56,343 bases of DNA from Candidatus Gastranaerophilales bacterium (GTDB lineage: Bacteria > Cyanobacteriota > Vampirovibrionia > Gastranaerophilales > Gastranaerophilaceae). Below the pieces are notes generated by a model. The model had not been told where the DNA came from, searched no databases, and worked only from the letters and a program-made list of their open reading frames with translations. A program made the position numbers and the translations under genes. The DNA is taken from contig CALVAQ010000011.1 in NCBI GenBank assembly GCA_944325595.1, positions 1 through 56,343 of the forward strand, given 5' to 3'. Numbering within the stretch: the first letter of the stretch is position 1; the number at the start of each line of letters is the position of its first letter. Below are positions 16,281-24,943 of the stretch, piece by piece.

Positions 16281-17654
16281 CTATTTGCCTACACAGGCGG
16301 CAATTGCATCCATCAGTCTGCTCACGGCAATAATTTCAATATTTTTGTAATCTTCTTTTTTTATTTTATTTGAAGAAGGAACAACAATTTTTTTGAAACC
16401 GAGTTTTTCCGCTTCTTTTACTCGTTTTTCAAGGTTGTTAACGGCTCTGATTTCTCCTGACAAACCGACTTCGCCTACTATGACAGTATCCGGGCTTACT
16501 ATAACATCTCTTGCACATGTGGTAACAGCAAGCGCCACACCTAAATCCGCAGCGGGTTCATCTACGTCTATTCCTCCTATTACATTGACATATACGTCTT
16601 GTTTGCTTAAATTGAGACCGATTCGTTTTTCAAGCACTGCCAAAATTTGCAGCAGTCTGTTGTAATCAATTCCGTTTGAAACCCTTCTCGGAGAAGGATA
16701 AGGTGTTGTTCCTACAAGCGCCTGAATTTCTATCAAAAGCGGGCGTGTGCCTTCATTTGTCGCAATAACAACGCTTCCCGGTGTAACGGTTTTTGTTCGT
16801 TCGTTAAGAAACAACTCGCTCGGGTTTGATATTTCGTGCAGTCCGTCATCGCACATATTGAAAATCCCGACTTCATTTGTTGTGCCGAAACGATTTTTCA
16901 TACATCTTAAAATTCTGTATGATTTGTATCTGTCTCCTTCAAAATAGATAACCGTGTCAACCATATGTTCAAGAATTTTCGGACCTGCGATATTTCCGTC
17001 TTTTGTAACGTGTCCTATGACAACAACTGTGATATTTTTGTTTTTTGCAATATCCATAAGAATGTTTGTGCATTCTCTGATTTGAGAAACACTGCCGGGG
17101 GAACTCGTTACTGTGTTTGAATATACTGCCTGAATACTGTCGATTATCAGGACATCGGGTTTTATTTCTTCTATCTGATTTTTTATTGCTTCAAAATTTG
17201 TTTGTGAGTATACGTAAAGACTTTCGGATTCCACTCCAAGTCTTTTTGCTCTGAGCTTGACCTGCGAAGCAGATTCTTCCGCCGAGACATACAGAGCTTT
17301 TCTGTCGTCTTTGCATATATATTTGCCGGTTTGAAGAAGAATTGTGGATTTTCCTATGCCGGGGTCTCCTGCAAGCAGAATAATTGACCCCTGCACGAGT
17401 CCTCCGCCCAAAACCCTGTCAAATTCTTCTATCCCCGTAGAAAATCTGATTGTGTTGTCAATTTCTATTTCGTTGATGAGACATGGCTTTGTGTCGTTCA
17501 TAACAGCTCGTACTGTCTCTAAAGCAGGTGCTGAGGCATCAAAGATCTCCTCGACAAAAGTGCTCCATTTGCCGCAATCGGGGCATTTTCCGAGATATTT
17601 TGCGGTTTCATATCCGCAGTTTTGACAGACCCATTTTGATTTTAATTTTGCCAT
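16281..17654 (-). CDS. radA: DNA repair protein RadA/Sms
   Basis: 457 residues. N-terminal zinc finger CQNCGYETAKYLGKCPDC (~10-27), RecA-like ATPase with Walker A GDPGIGKST (~96-104), Walker B VLIIDSIQ, the RadA-specific KNRFG motif (~252-256), and a C-terminal Lon-protease-like domain (VGGIDVDEPAADLGVALA). It processes recombination intermediates as a branch-migration helicase. The start has no ribosome binding site, but TAGAAT ends 6 nt before the ATG, another start-proximal -10-like box. Confidence 0.95.
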   Translation of the reverse strand: MAKLKSKWVCQNCGYETAKYLGKCPDCGKWSTFVEEIFDASAPALETVRAVMNDTKPCLINEIEIDNTIRFSTGIEEFDRVLGGGLVQGSIILLAGDPGIGKSTILLQTGKYICKDDRKALYVSAEESASQVKLRAKRLGVESESLYVYSQTNFEAIKNQIEEIKPDVLIIDSIQAVYSNTVTSSPGSVSQIRECTNILMDIAKNKNITVVVIGHVTKDGNIAGPKILEHMVDTVIYFEGDRYKSYRILRCMKNRFGTTNEVGIFNMCDDGLHEISNPSELFLNERTKTVTPGSVVIATNEGTRPLLIEIQALVGTTPYPSPRRVSNGIDYNRLLQILAVLEKRIGLNLSKQDVYVNVIGGIDVDEPAADLGVALAVTTCARDVIVSPDTVIVGEVGLSGEIRAVNNLEKRVKEAEKLGFKKIVVPSSNKIKKEDYKNIEIIAVSRLMDAIAACVGK

Positions 17655-17730
17655 TCTTTAATTCTAACAGAATATGGAAAATATATTTGTAAAAATTTTT
17701 GAATAGAAATCAGTATAAGGATAAATTGTC

Positions 17731-17818
17731 CGGCAAATCCGTGATGAAACTCTGCTGTTCAAGCCTGCCGCTGCGGGGAAGGTTCTCCGACACGGTACTT
17801 GTGGCACCGGCGTAAATA
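17731..17818. other. GC-rich unassigned intergenic element between radA and arsR
   Basis: The 168-nt gap contains a clearly GC-richer island with short potential stems such as CCGC/GCGG and segments CCTGCCGCTGCGGGGAAGG and GGTACTTGTGGCACCGGCG. It has no open frame with a ribosome binding site. I compared it by eye with SRP RNA, cobalamin and ZTP riboswitch signatures and found no convincing match. It may be a small RNA or an imported fragment; the strand cannot be assigned. Confidence 0.35.
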
Positions 17819-17822
17819 ACAA

Positions 17823-18173
17823 TTATTCTTGTACGTGTTCCAGTGCTTTTTCGAGAATATCTTTCACATGGTGGTCATCGAGAGAATAGTATACATTTTT
17901 CCCCTGCTTTTGCGCCCGTACGAGCTTTGCTGTTCTGAGCACCTTGAGCTGATGGGATACGGCTGATTTTGTCATATTCAAAAGCACAGCCAGGTCGCCA
18001 ACGCACATTTCGCTTTCTTCAAGCGCCCACAAAAGCTGAATTCTCGTGCCGTCACCCATTACCTTGAAAAAGTCGGATAATTCGTACAATGTGTTCATCT
18101 CGGGCATGTTTGGTCTGACTTTGTTTACTATATCTATGTTTATTGCTTCGCAATCCGTTCGTTTTATATCCAT
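17823..18173 (-). CDS. ArsR/SmtB-family metal-responsive repressor
   Basis: 116 residues. Winged helix with the recognition segment MTKSAVSHQLKVLRTAKLV (~67-85) and the wing KQGKNVYYSL. MCVGDLAVLLN holds the Cys that lies in the alpha-3 metal site of CadC/ArsR-type members, and the C-terminal DDHHVKDILEKALEH carries His/Asp residues as in the alpha-5 sites of CzrA/NmtR. It is divergent from the P1B-ATPase gene and three palindromes of the TGAA-N6-TTCA type lie between. The ATG is only 6 nt after a TAGAAT -10 box with no ribosome binding site, so the mRNA looks leaderless. Derepression by Zn, Cd or Pb is expected. Confidence 0.9.
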   Translation of the reverse strand: MDIKRTDCEAINIDIVNKVRPNMPEMNTLYELSDFFKVMGDGTRIQLLWALEESEMCVGDLAVLLNMTKSAVSHQLKVLRTAKLVRAQKQGKNVYYSLDDHHVKDILEKALEHVQE

Positions 18174-18179
18174 ATTAAT

Positions 18180-18207
18180 ATTCTACCACAAATGAACAGT
18201 TGTTCAA
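18180..18207 (-). promoter_or_regulatory. Promoter of the arsR-type gene
   Basis: On the minus strand TTGAAC (18207-18202), a 16-nt spacer, TAGAAT (18185-18180), then 6 nt to the ATG. The operator at 18193-18206 fills the -35/spacer, so the repressor should shut off its own gene. Confidence 0.65.
18193..18206. promoter_or_regulatory. ArsR/CzrA-type operator 1
   Basis: TGAACAGTTGTTCA, a perfect palindrome of the TGAA-N6-TTCA class, in the spacer and -35 of the repressor's own promoter. Confidence 0.8.
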
Positions 18208-18243
18208 CTGTGTTAAGAATGTAAACATTTTGGTTCTGTTTAC

Positions 18244-18273
18244 TTGACAATTGAATGGTTGCTCAACTATAAT
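18244..18273 (+). promoter_or_regulatory. Promoter of the metal-efflux ATPase gene
   Basis: Consensus -35 TTGACA (18244-18249), 18-nt spacer, consensus -10 TATAAT (18268-18273). Operator 2 lies entirely within the spacer, giving tight metal-dependent control of an otherwise strong promoter. Confidence 0.85.
18252..18265. promoter_or_regulatory. ArsR/CzrA-type operator 2
   Basis: TGAATGGTTGCTCA: one base off the TGAA-N6-TTCA pattern in the right half. It sits between -35 and -10 of the ATPase promoter. Confidence 0.7.
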
Positions 18274-18284
18274 GGTAATATAAT

Positions 18285-18298
18285 TGAACAATTATTCA
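18285..18298. promoter_or_regulatory. ArsR/CzrA-type operator 3
   Basis: TGAACAATTATTCA, a match to TGAA-N6-TTCA, just downstream of the ATPase -10 in the transcribed leader. It could block promoter clearance. Confidence 0.75.
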
Positions 18299-18315
18299 AC
18301 CGAAAGGATAGAATT

Positions 18316-20202
18316 ATGTGCGAGCACCACTGCTGTAATGAACATGAACACAAACACAAACACGGAGCTTCTCCTGTGAAAAGGGTAATCATTGCTTTTG
18401 TAATTACTGTTGCTGCTATGATTATTGCTTTGCCTTTATGGCTCAAGATGCTGGCTTTTCTTTCTGCATATCTGCTATCCGGCGGTGATGTTCTTTTAAG
18501 GGCACTGAAAAATATTTTTAAAGGCGAAGTTTTTGATGAAAACTTTCTTATGGGTATAGCAACTCTGGGCGCTTTTGCAATAGGAGAATACCCTGAAGCC
18601 GTAATGGTAATGGTTCTTTACCAAACTGGTGAATATTTTCAGCATCGTGCTGTTGAAAAATCAAAAAAGTCTATCTCTGATTTGATGGACATAAGACCGG
18701 ATTATGCAAACCTTGCTGTCACAGACGGTTTAAAAAAAGTTTCGCCGAATGATGTAAAAATCAATGATATCATAGTTGTAAAAACAGGAGAAAAAATTCC
18801 GCTTGACGGAGTTGTTATCGAGGGAGAAGCTGCTGTAGACACTTCCGCACTGACGGGAGAATCAGCCTTGCGTTCTTTAAAAACCGATGATGAAGCACTG
18901 AGCGGATGCATCAATACAAACGGTTTTTTGAAAATCAGGGTAACAAAACCGTTTGGTGAATCTACAGTTTCCAAAATCCTTGAACTTGTTGAAAATGCAA
19001 GTGCCAAAAAGGCAAAGACAGAAAACTTTATTACAAAATTTGCAAGATACTACACTCCTGCAGTTGTTGCAGCTGCTGTCTTTATTGCCGTTGTCCCTCC
19101 GTTAATTCTCGATGGTGCGGTATTTTCAGTATGGTTTCAAAGAGCGTTGACTTTTCTGGTAATCTCCTGTCCGTGTGCACTGGTAATCTCTATTCCGCTC
19201 AGCTTTTTTGCCGGTATCGGCGGAGCCTCCAAAAACGGTGTTTTGATTAAAGGCGGAAATTACATTGAGCTTTTGTCAAATACTGATACTGTGGTTTTTG
19301 ACAAGACAGGCACCCTGACAAAAGGTTCTTTTGAAGTTACACAGCTTGTTACTCAAGATGGTATTACAAAAGAAGAATTGCTCAAATATGCTGCAATTGC
19401 TGAATGCTATTCTAATCATCCGATTGCGCTTTCATTGAAAAAAGCATACGGTTTGGAAATTGACAGGGATGCCGTTAAAGATGTTGAGGAAATCGCAGGA
19501 AACGGAGTTAAAGCCAACGTAGAAGGCAAAATTATTCTTGCAGGCAACGACAGACTTTTGGAAAAGTTCAATATCGGGTACACAAAAATGGCAGAAGCAG
19601 GAACAGTAATATATGTTGCCTGCGACGGAAAGTTTCTCGGATACATTGTAATATCGGATGCGCCAAAGGACGATGCCGCAAAAGCTGTTGAAAGTTTGAA
19701 AAAATCAAAAATCACAACCGTAATGCTCACGGGAGACACAAATGCGGCAGCTTCTTATACTGCGAAGAAACTCGGACTCGATAAGGTATATTCACAGCTT
19801 TTACCGGCAGATAAAGTAGAAAAACTGGAAAGACTGCTTGAAGAAAAAGCGGAAAACAAAAGCGTGGTTTTTGTCGGTGACGGAATAAACGATGCACCCG
19901 TTCTTGCCAGAGCGGATGTCGGGGCGGCAATGGGGGCGCTTGGTTCTGATGCGGCAATTGAGGCTGCTGATATTGTCATAATGGATGACAAACCGTCCAA
20001 AGTGGCTTTTGCAATAAAACTGGCAAAAAAGACAATGGCAATAGTAAAACAAAACATCGTTTTTGCAATCGGTACAAAAGTTCTGTTTCTTATTCTTGGA
20101 GCAATGGGTTTTGTAACGATGTGGGGTGCCGTATTTGCCGATGTCGGAGTTTCTTTTATTGCAATATTAAATGCAATGAGGGCATTAAAAATCAAAGCAT
20201 AA
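18316..20202 (+). CDS. P1B-type heavy-metal-exporting ATPase (Zn/Cd/Pb type)
   Basis: 628 residues from the ATG at 18316, chosen because AAAGGA lies 7 nt upstream; a longer frame back to 18244 would start inside the promoter. A short Cys/His-rich N-terminus (CEHHCCNEHEHKHKH) replaces the usual HMA domain. Then membrane helices, TGES (actuator), SCPCAL (metal-site CPC in TM6), DKTGTLTKG (phosphorylated Asp), NHPIA (P1B HP motif), GDGINDAP, and a last helix pair with K...ADVGVSF, the Lys/Asp pattern of Zn2+/Cd2+/Pb2+ pumps (P1B-2). It expels metal from the cytoplasm under control of the divergent ArsR-type repressor. It ends 7 nt before the convergent acyltransferase gene. Confidence 0.93.
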   Translation: MCEHHCCNEHEHKHKHGASPVKRVIIAFVITVAAMIIALPLWLKMLAFLSAYLLSGGDVLLRALKNIFKGEVFDENFLMGIATLGAFAIGEYPEAVMVMVLYQTGEYFQHRAVEKSKKSISDLMDIRPDYANLAVTDGLKKVSPNDVKINDIIVVKTGEKIPLDGVVIEGEAAVDTSALTGESALRSLKTDDEALSGCINTNGFLKIRVTKPFGESTVSKILELVENASAKKAKTENFITKFARYYTPAVVAAAVFIAVVPPLILDGAVFSVWFQRALTFLVISCPCALVISIPLSFFAGIGGASKNGVLIKGGNYIELLSNTDTVVFDKTGTLTKGSFEVTQLVTQDGITKEELLKYAAIAECYSNHPIALSLKKAYGLEIDRDAVKDVEEIAGNGVKANVEGKIILAGNDRLLEKFNIGYTKMAEAGTVIYVACDGKFLGYIVISDAPKDDAAKAVESLKKSKITTVMLTGDTNAAASYTAKKLGLDKVYSQLLPADKVEKLERLLEEKAENKSVVFVGDGINDAPVLARADVGAAMGALGSDAAIEAADIVIMDDKPSKVAFAIKLAKKTMAIVKQNIVFAIGTKVLFLILGAMGFVTMWGAVFADVGVSFIAILNAMRALKIKA

Positions 20203-20209
20203 CAATTTT

Positions 20210-21142
20210 TTAAAACAGGTCGTAAAAATGGTAGAACTGCAGCGGTGCTGTATCTGCCATTTTTTCAAGAAAATTTGTATATTGCTCATACATGTTTTTC
20301 AGATTTTGTGATTTTTTAAGGTCTTTATTCTCTATAAATCTATCAAAATAAATAGTATAAGTGTCATTTTTATCTTTTAGCGCACAAACAAAATATACGG
20401 GTATTTCCATGAGTTGAGCCAGTTTGAAAGTGCCTGCGGGCAGGTCAAAATCATGATTAAGAAACCTCGTTTTTGCGGTTACGTTCGGTGTACCTGCCGA
20501 AATTCTGTCACCCGCAATAAAAATAATATCTCCTCTGTCTGCTTTTTCCTTGAGTTCTATTGAGGTATTTATGTCTATTTGTTCCACAGGAAAAAGTGAT
20601 GTATCCGTTTTTGCCTGAATTTTTTTTAGAAAATTATTAAAGATTTTGCAGTGATTTTCACTCAGAAAGATATTTACATGAGGATTTACGCTGTTTTTGG
20701 GTGAATCTATAAACGAGCGCATAATATCAATATTTCCTGTATGCGTACAGATAAAAAACACTCCCGTATTTTGTTTTAGGATTTGGACAATTTTCTCTTT
20801 TTCGTTTATGTTGTCAAATTTTATCTTTTCCACAGGAAAATTTTTTGTATACGACTCCATTCTGTCAACCAGTGATAAAGCGTAGTTGAGTACATTTCTG
20901 TAGCGGTTTATAAGAGTCGGTTTGCTTTTTTTATTTTTTGTATATTCATAAATAACGGTAAGGTTTTTCTTTGTATATTTTCTGATTTCAGCCGAAAAAC
21001 AAAAGGCAAAAAAAGCCACGAAATATACAACAAAACAAACAACATTTTTCCCCAGAATGTTGTAAATGTACCATAGTATCATCAACCGTTTTTCTCCGGC
21101 TGCCTGTTCTTTCATCTGATACCATTTCATTTCTTTCTGCAC
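20210..21142 (-). CDS. LpxL/HtrB-like acyltransferase of the APE-like cluster
   Basis: 310 residues. Membrane anchor near the N-terminus (VVCFVVYFVAFFAFCF, ~33-48). Acyltransferase signatures: HTGNID (HX4D, ~130-135), FIAGDRISAG (~213-222) and LPAGTFKLAQLMEIPVYFV (~238-256), as in LpxL-family lipid acyltransferases. In aryl polyene clusters such enzymes are thought to move the polyene or another acyl chain onto the membrane anchor. It overlaps the methyltransferase gene by 16 nt, so these two form their own unit at the left end of the cluster. Confidence 0.82.
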   Translation of the reverse strand: MQKEMKWYQMKEQAAGEKRLMILWYIYNILGKNVVCFVVYFVAFFAFCFSAEIRKYTKKNLTVIYEYTKNKKSKPTLINRYRNVLNYALSLVDRMESYTKNFPVEKIKFDNINEKEKIVQILKQNTGVFFICTHTGNIDIMRSFIDSPKNSVNPHVNIFLSENHCKIFNNFLKKIQAKTDTSLFPVEQIDINTSIELKEKADRGDIIFIAGDRISAGTPNVTAKTRFLNHDFDLPAGTFKLAQLMEIPVYFVCALKDKNDTYTIYFDRFIENKDLKKSQNLKNMYEQYTNFLEKMADTAPLQFYHFYDLF

Positions 21143-22224
21143 TCCAGAAGGGTATAGTCGTATTTGCCTATATTTTCGTGTCTTTGAACGATTTCAAGAT
21201 TTGAGTCTTTTATAATCTCTTCAAAATCTGACTCATTGTACATTTTGCTTTTGCCGTTTGCCATACAGGTAAAATATAAAGAAATATGAGAAAGCGCATA
21301 TGCCGCACCTTCAAATACCTGTTTATCTATAAACGGTTCTAGTATAAACACTCTGGTTTTTTCATCGATTGCTTTTGAGAGTTTGTTCAGGATAAACAAG
21401 ATATGTTCTCTTGAAAAACAATCCAAAAACTGGCTCATCAAAACAGCACCGGAAATTTTCGGAAATTCCTGCTCTGACATAACATCAATGCTCACAAATT
21501 TGCAGCGGTCGGTATCAAATGTCTTTTTTGCAACTTCAATATTCTCAGGCAAATCAAACATTGTAACTACACAATCTTTGTCGTATGAAAGACATGCCCT
21601 TTCAAATTTTCCCGTGTTTCCTCCTATATCATAAATATTCTTTTTTTTGTCTGTGTCGGAAAAAGTTGATTTATAAATAATGGGAAGAACTTCTAAAAAG
21701 CAGTCATCCGAGTAGTGATGGTCAAACTCATACCAGCTTTTTTTCATTTGCTCAGACAATTGAGGAAGCATCGGGTAAATTGTTGAAGCTTTGCCAAAAT
21801 AGTATTTTTGCAATCCGGCAGGGCGGTTTTCTTTGAATGAAGTAACAAGTTCGCTTGCACCGAGATAACATATGTCTTTTACAAAATTGAAATTCACTCT
21901 TGTCATTTCATCAAAGAGGAATGCTTCGGCAAGTTTTGTGCAGCGGAAGGTATTTTCTTCTTTTTCTATCAAACCAATACACAGCGCAGCATCAAACAAT
22001 GCATCTACCGTATATCTGTCAACATTGCAGTCTGAGATGATTTCCCGCTTTGTTGCAGGAGATTTTTCTAGCCTTGAGAGAATGCCGAACTCCAGCAATG
22101 CAGCAACGACCTGAAAACTAAACGGAGCAAAGGCTATTTTCTGTGCTTGAGTGAGAGCTTCCACTCTTGAGGAGCCGGATTTTTTGTTTCTTCTGTATTT
22201 TAATTTTGTTGATTTTTCTTCCAT
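21127..22224 (-). CDS. SAM-dependent O-methyltransferase of the APE-like cluster
   Basis: 365 residues. An N-terminal winged-helix dimerisation region (FGILSRLEKSPATKREI, ~48-64) is followed by a class-I SAM fold: motif I YDIGGNTGKFE (~197-207), TMFDLPENIEVAKK (~221-234) and MSQFLDCFS (~264-272). This is the layout of acetylserotonin-type O-methyltransferases. In aryl polyene pathways an O-methyltransferase can modify the aromatic head group, so that is its likely role. It is divergent from the PPTase gene with 20 nt between; a TATAAT on the minus strand ends 12 nt before the ATG and no ribosome binding site is seen. Confidence 0.8.
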   Translation of the reverse strand: MEEKSTKLKYRRNKKSGSSRVEALTQAQKIAFAPFSFQVVAALLEFGILSRLEKSPATKREIISDCNVDRYTVDALFDAALCIGLIEKEENTFRCTKLAEAFLFDEMTRVNFNFVKDICYLGASELVTSFKENRPAGLQKYYFGKASTIYPMLPQLSEQMKKSWYEFDHHYSDDCFLEVLPIIYKSTFSDTDKKKNIYDIGGNTGKFERACLSYDKDCVVTMFDLPENIEVAKKTFDTDRCKFVSIDVMSEQEFPKISGAVLMSQFLDCFSREHILFILNKLSKAIDEKTRVFILEPFIDKQVFEGAAYALSHISLYFTCMANGKSKMYNESDFEEIIKDSNLEIVQRHENIGKYDYTLLECRKK

Positions 22225-22232
22225 AATGCACT

Positions 22233-22242
22233 TAAAATTATA
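22233..22242. promoter_or_regulatory. Overlapping divergent -10 boxes (PPTase / methyltransferase)
   Basis: Plus strand: TAAAAT (22233-22238) ends 6 nt before the PPTase ATG, with TTGATT (22209-22214) 18 nt upstream as the -35. Minus strand: TATAAT (22242-22237) ends 12 nt before the methyltransferase ATG. The two boxes share two bases, so the two directions probably exclude each other. Confidence 0.6.
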
Positions 22243-22244
22243 CC

Positions 22245-22952
22245 ATGGATACTTTGAACATATTTTTTATAAGAAAAGAAGACTTTCTGAAAAAAGCAGA
22301 CAAAAACTCTTTGTATGCATTTCTTGAAGACAAAACCTTCGGCTCGCAAAAAAGAAAAGATGAGTATTGTCTCGGGCGGTTTCTTGTAAAATATGTTTTG
22401 AAAAAAATATACAAACAAACTGACAGTGAAATAATTGTTGAAAACAAAAAACCTAAAACAAAAGACAATAGTATAAAATTCAGCATTTCACATTCAAAAG
22501 ATATTGTTCTTGCCGCGTTTTTTGATTTCGAAATCGGAGCTGATATCGAATTTGTCAAAGACAGAGACTTTGACAGACTTTTCAAATATTATCATTTATC
22601 GGAAAATAAAGAGCCATGTGCAGATAGAAAAGAATTTTTCTACCGCTTTTGGACACAATATGAAGCGCAGATAAAACTTCAACAGCAGGTGAAAAGCGGG
22701 GTTACGCTAAAGCTTTTTAAAGATTATATGCTCTCTGTGTGTTCTTCATGTTCCGGAGCCGATATTAGAAGCAAACTCAAAATATATGAGCTTACCAGCC
22801 CCAGTGTGAGCACAAGCCCGAGTGAACTTATCAACTTGAAACTGGTCATAGACAGCAGTAAAAACGAAAATACACTCGTTGCACAGGAAATCAATACGGC
22901 TGCATTTGATGCTGTTGAGTTTTTTGCGCCGTTAAATCTGAAAACGGAATAA
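22245..22952 (+). CDS. 4'-phosphopantetheinyl transferase (Sfp type)
   Basis: 235 residues by reading frame. Signatures: KFSISHSKDIVLAAF (~75-89), EIGADIEFVKDRD (~92-104, Mg-binding) and RFWTQYEAQIKL (~131-142, the WxxxEA motif). It would convert the two ACPs of the cluster to their active form. It is the only gene of the left half on the plus strand. Its 3' end runs 229 nt into the convergent exporter gene. The family-typical C-terminal segment KDYMLSVCSS...KIYEL ends near 22790, so the last ~50 residues, antisense to exporter membrane helices, may be non-functional extension. Start: ATG 6 nt after a TAAAAT box, no ribosome binding site. Confidence 0.85.
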   Translation: MDTLNIFFIRKEDFLKKADKNSLYAFLEDKTFGSQKRKDEYCLGRFLVKYVLKKIYKQTDSEIIVENKKPKTKDNSIKFSISHSKDIVLAAFFDFEIGADIEFVKDRDFDRLFKYYHLSENKEPCADRKEFFYRFWTQYEAQIKLQQQVKSGVTLKLFKDYMLSVCSSCSGADIRSKLKIYELTSPSVSTSPSELINLKLVIDSSKNENTLVAQEINTAAFDAVEFFAPLNLKTE

Positions 22953-24943
22953 TCAATACTGAAACCGGTAATCAAAAACATTGCGAGTATATGAAACAGG
23001 CTTACACCTTGATGGAAGAAGCCGAGAACACCAAGTGTAAACATACACCCCAGAACAGACGGCATAAGTATTTTTACCGCATTTTTCGGCTTGAAGATTA
23101 TTGAAAGTCCTGTAAACAAAAGTATAATTACAGGCAAAATCAAAGAGAGACAGGCTCTTCTGCAGGCACTGACTTTGTTTGAAATATCATGTTTCAGGTC
23201 GACATATACGGCATCAGGATTCTGAGAGATGAGACTTTTAATTGTTTTTTCGTCTGCCGCATTGTTTTTTAATATGATAACAGAAGTGTTTTCATCTGCC
23301 AGAAAATCTCTCAATGCAGGCATCGGGAGTTTGTTCAATGTTAAATAACCCATTCTCGGAGAGGTTTTGAGCAGTCTTGTTCTGTTTTGAACGGACAAAA
23401 ATGTCGCATAGTTGTTGAGTTCTCTCTCGTAAAGTTTTTTTCTGAGTTCCAAATTTTCCCGCTGCTGTTTTTTAGACGGTACGAACTTGCTAAGTGCATA
23501 AAACTTGTCCACTGGCAGGTAGTGCGTGATTTTTTCTTCATTTTCAAGCAAGTTTTGAAAATCTTTTCCTTTTATGACAAAAAATGTTATATCAGATGCA
23601 TTTTGAGAAAGTTCCGCATACAGCTTTTCTGCAGCGGAAAGAGCTTTTGAGGGTTTGTACATGTCTTTTATATCGTCATTGAATTTTATCTGAAAAATGC
23701 CGAGCAGTGAAAATACAGCAAGAACCGCAATTATAATTTTTTTTGTTTTTTTGTCGGGAGAATAAGAAAAAATCTCAGGCAGCTGCATTCTGTCAGAAAC
23801 TTCAAGAGATATCTTTTCGCAAATTGCGGGATAAAAAAGCACAACAAACAGATAAACACAAAACAGTCCGGTCGCCGTAAATACGGCTATCTGCTGCAAG
23901 AGAATTATTTTTGAAAACAGCAGAATCAAAAAAGCACACACTGTTGTGAGCATACTTGTTGTCAAACTTTTAAACACGGAAAGAAGATTGTTGTTATGCG
24001 CAAAAAAGTGAAACGAATAGTCAACACAAATCCCAATCAGCGTTGTTGAAAATACAAAAGTTAAAATATGAATTGAGTCAAACAAAGCACATGTCAGTAA
24101 ATACCCCGTAAGTATTCCTGTTGAGAGACTAAGAACAATAGGTATTAAAAGCCGGAAGGTTTTGAAATACAATTTGCACAAAAGAATAATGAACAGCATT
24201 GAAAGACAGCAGATTATATTTATTTCAACCATGGATTTTGAACTGGCATAATACGTATGAACCGGTGCTCCGCTCAAGTATATTGTTGTATCGGGTATGT
24301 CCTTTTCAATTTTTTGTTTTGCCGACACAACTTTTTTTATTTCTTTGTTTAAAAGTGACGGAGAAAGCGCTATTTCATCTTTTATGCGAAGATTAATAAT
24401 CTCATAGAAAACACCGTCTCTTTCAATCAAGCCTGTGTTTTCTCCTGAGCCCAAACTTTGCAGATAATCACTGAACAAAAGGAACGGATCTTCTTCTATG
24501 GGCAGAAAATTTACGCTCATAGGACTGTATAATCGCTCCATTGCTTCCATTTTGACAAGTTCATAGTCATAATGCTTTATTAAAGAAACGGTTCTCAACG
24601 ACAACAGATTTGCGGCGTAAAACTTGTACGTATTCAGAACCTCTCTGACATCAGCGTTTTGAGAAATATCTTTTTTGAAATGGTCTTGAGAAACTATATC
24701 ATAAAGTTCTTTTTTTGCTTTTTCTATGTTTTCAGGGTCTTTTGCTCCAATTGTTATACTGAATTTCCCTGAATATTTCTGGCTCAAATCAACGAGCAGC
24801 TCATCGTGTTCACTGTTTGAAAGAATAGCTTTCAGTATGTTTGTTTGTGTATGTTTGGGATGAAACAGGCAAAATACCAGCAAAAATAGTATTGCCGCAA
24901 TGTAAACTATTCTCAATCCCGTAAGTATTTTGTTTTTGTCCAT
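22724..24943 (-). CDS. MMPL/RND-family exporter of the APE-like cluster
   Basis: 739 residues. One N-terminal helix, a periplasmic domain (~35-240), five to six helices (~240-380), then the same plan repeated (helix ~405-420, periplasmic ~420-590, helices ~595-730): the two-fold MMPL arrangement. GICVDYSFHFFAHN (~307-320) and TGFSIDYSVFRFNG (~670-683) are the paired GxxxDY motifs whose Asp carries protons. MMPL exporters with a LolA-like partner are standard in aryl polyene clusters and are thought to move the lipid product from the inner membrane. It directly follows the LolA gene (0 nt gap) and overlaps the PPTase gene antisense at its 3' end. Confidence 0.88.
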   Translation of the reverse strand: MDKNKILTGLRIVYIAAILFLLVFCLFHPKHTQTNILKAILSNSEHDELLVDLSQKYSGKFSITIGAKDPENIEKAKKELYDIVSQDHFKKDISQNADVREVLNTYKFYAANLLSLRTVSLIKHYDYELVKMEAMERLYSPMSVNFLPIEEDPFLLFSDYLQSLGSGENTGLIERDGVFYEIINLRIKDEIALSPSLLNKEIKKVVSAKQKIEKDIPDTTIYLSGAPVHTYYASSKSMVEINIICCLSMLFIILLCKLYFKTFRLLIPIVLSLSTGILTGYLLTCALFDSIHILTFVFSTTLIGICVDYSFHFFAHNNNLLSVFKSLTTSMLTTVCAFLILLFSKIILLQQIAVFTATGLFCVYLFVVLFYPAICEKISLEVSDRMQLPEIFSYSPDKKTKKIIIAVLAVFSLLGIFQIKFNDDIKDMYKPSKALSAAEKLYAELSQNASDITFFVIKGKDFQNLLENEEKITHYLPVDKFYALSKFVPSKKQQRENLELRKKLYERELNNYATFLSVQNRTRLLKTSPRMGYLTLNKLPMPALRDFLADENTSVIILKNNAADEKTIKSLISQNPDAVYVDLKHDISNKVSACRRACLSLILPVIILLFTGLSIIFKPKNAVKILMPSVLGCMFTLGVLGFFHQGVSLFHILAMFLITGFSIDYSVFRFNGAKNSTASNAAVLISCATSVFSFLLLSMTSFKLISSLGLVLTLGLVSSYILSLLLISAPEHEEHTESI

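Noticed and set aside
17731..17818. SRP RNA, cobalamin or ZTP riboswitch
   Set aside because: The diagnostic cores (GGAAGGAAGCAGCC for SRP, the B12-box, the CCGCCTGGGC of ZTP) are absent on both strands.
18244..18315. Longer N-terminus for the metal-exporting ATPase
   Set aside because: The extension would be translated from inside the -35 box of its own promoter and lacks a ribosome binding site; ATG 18316 has AAAGGA at 7 nt.
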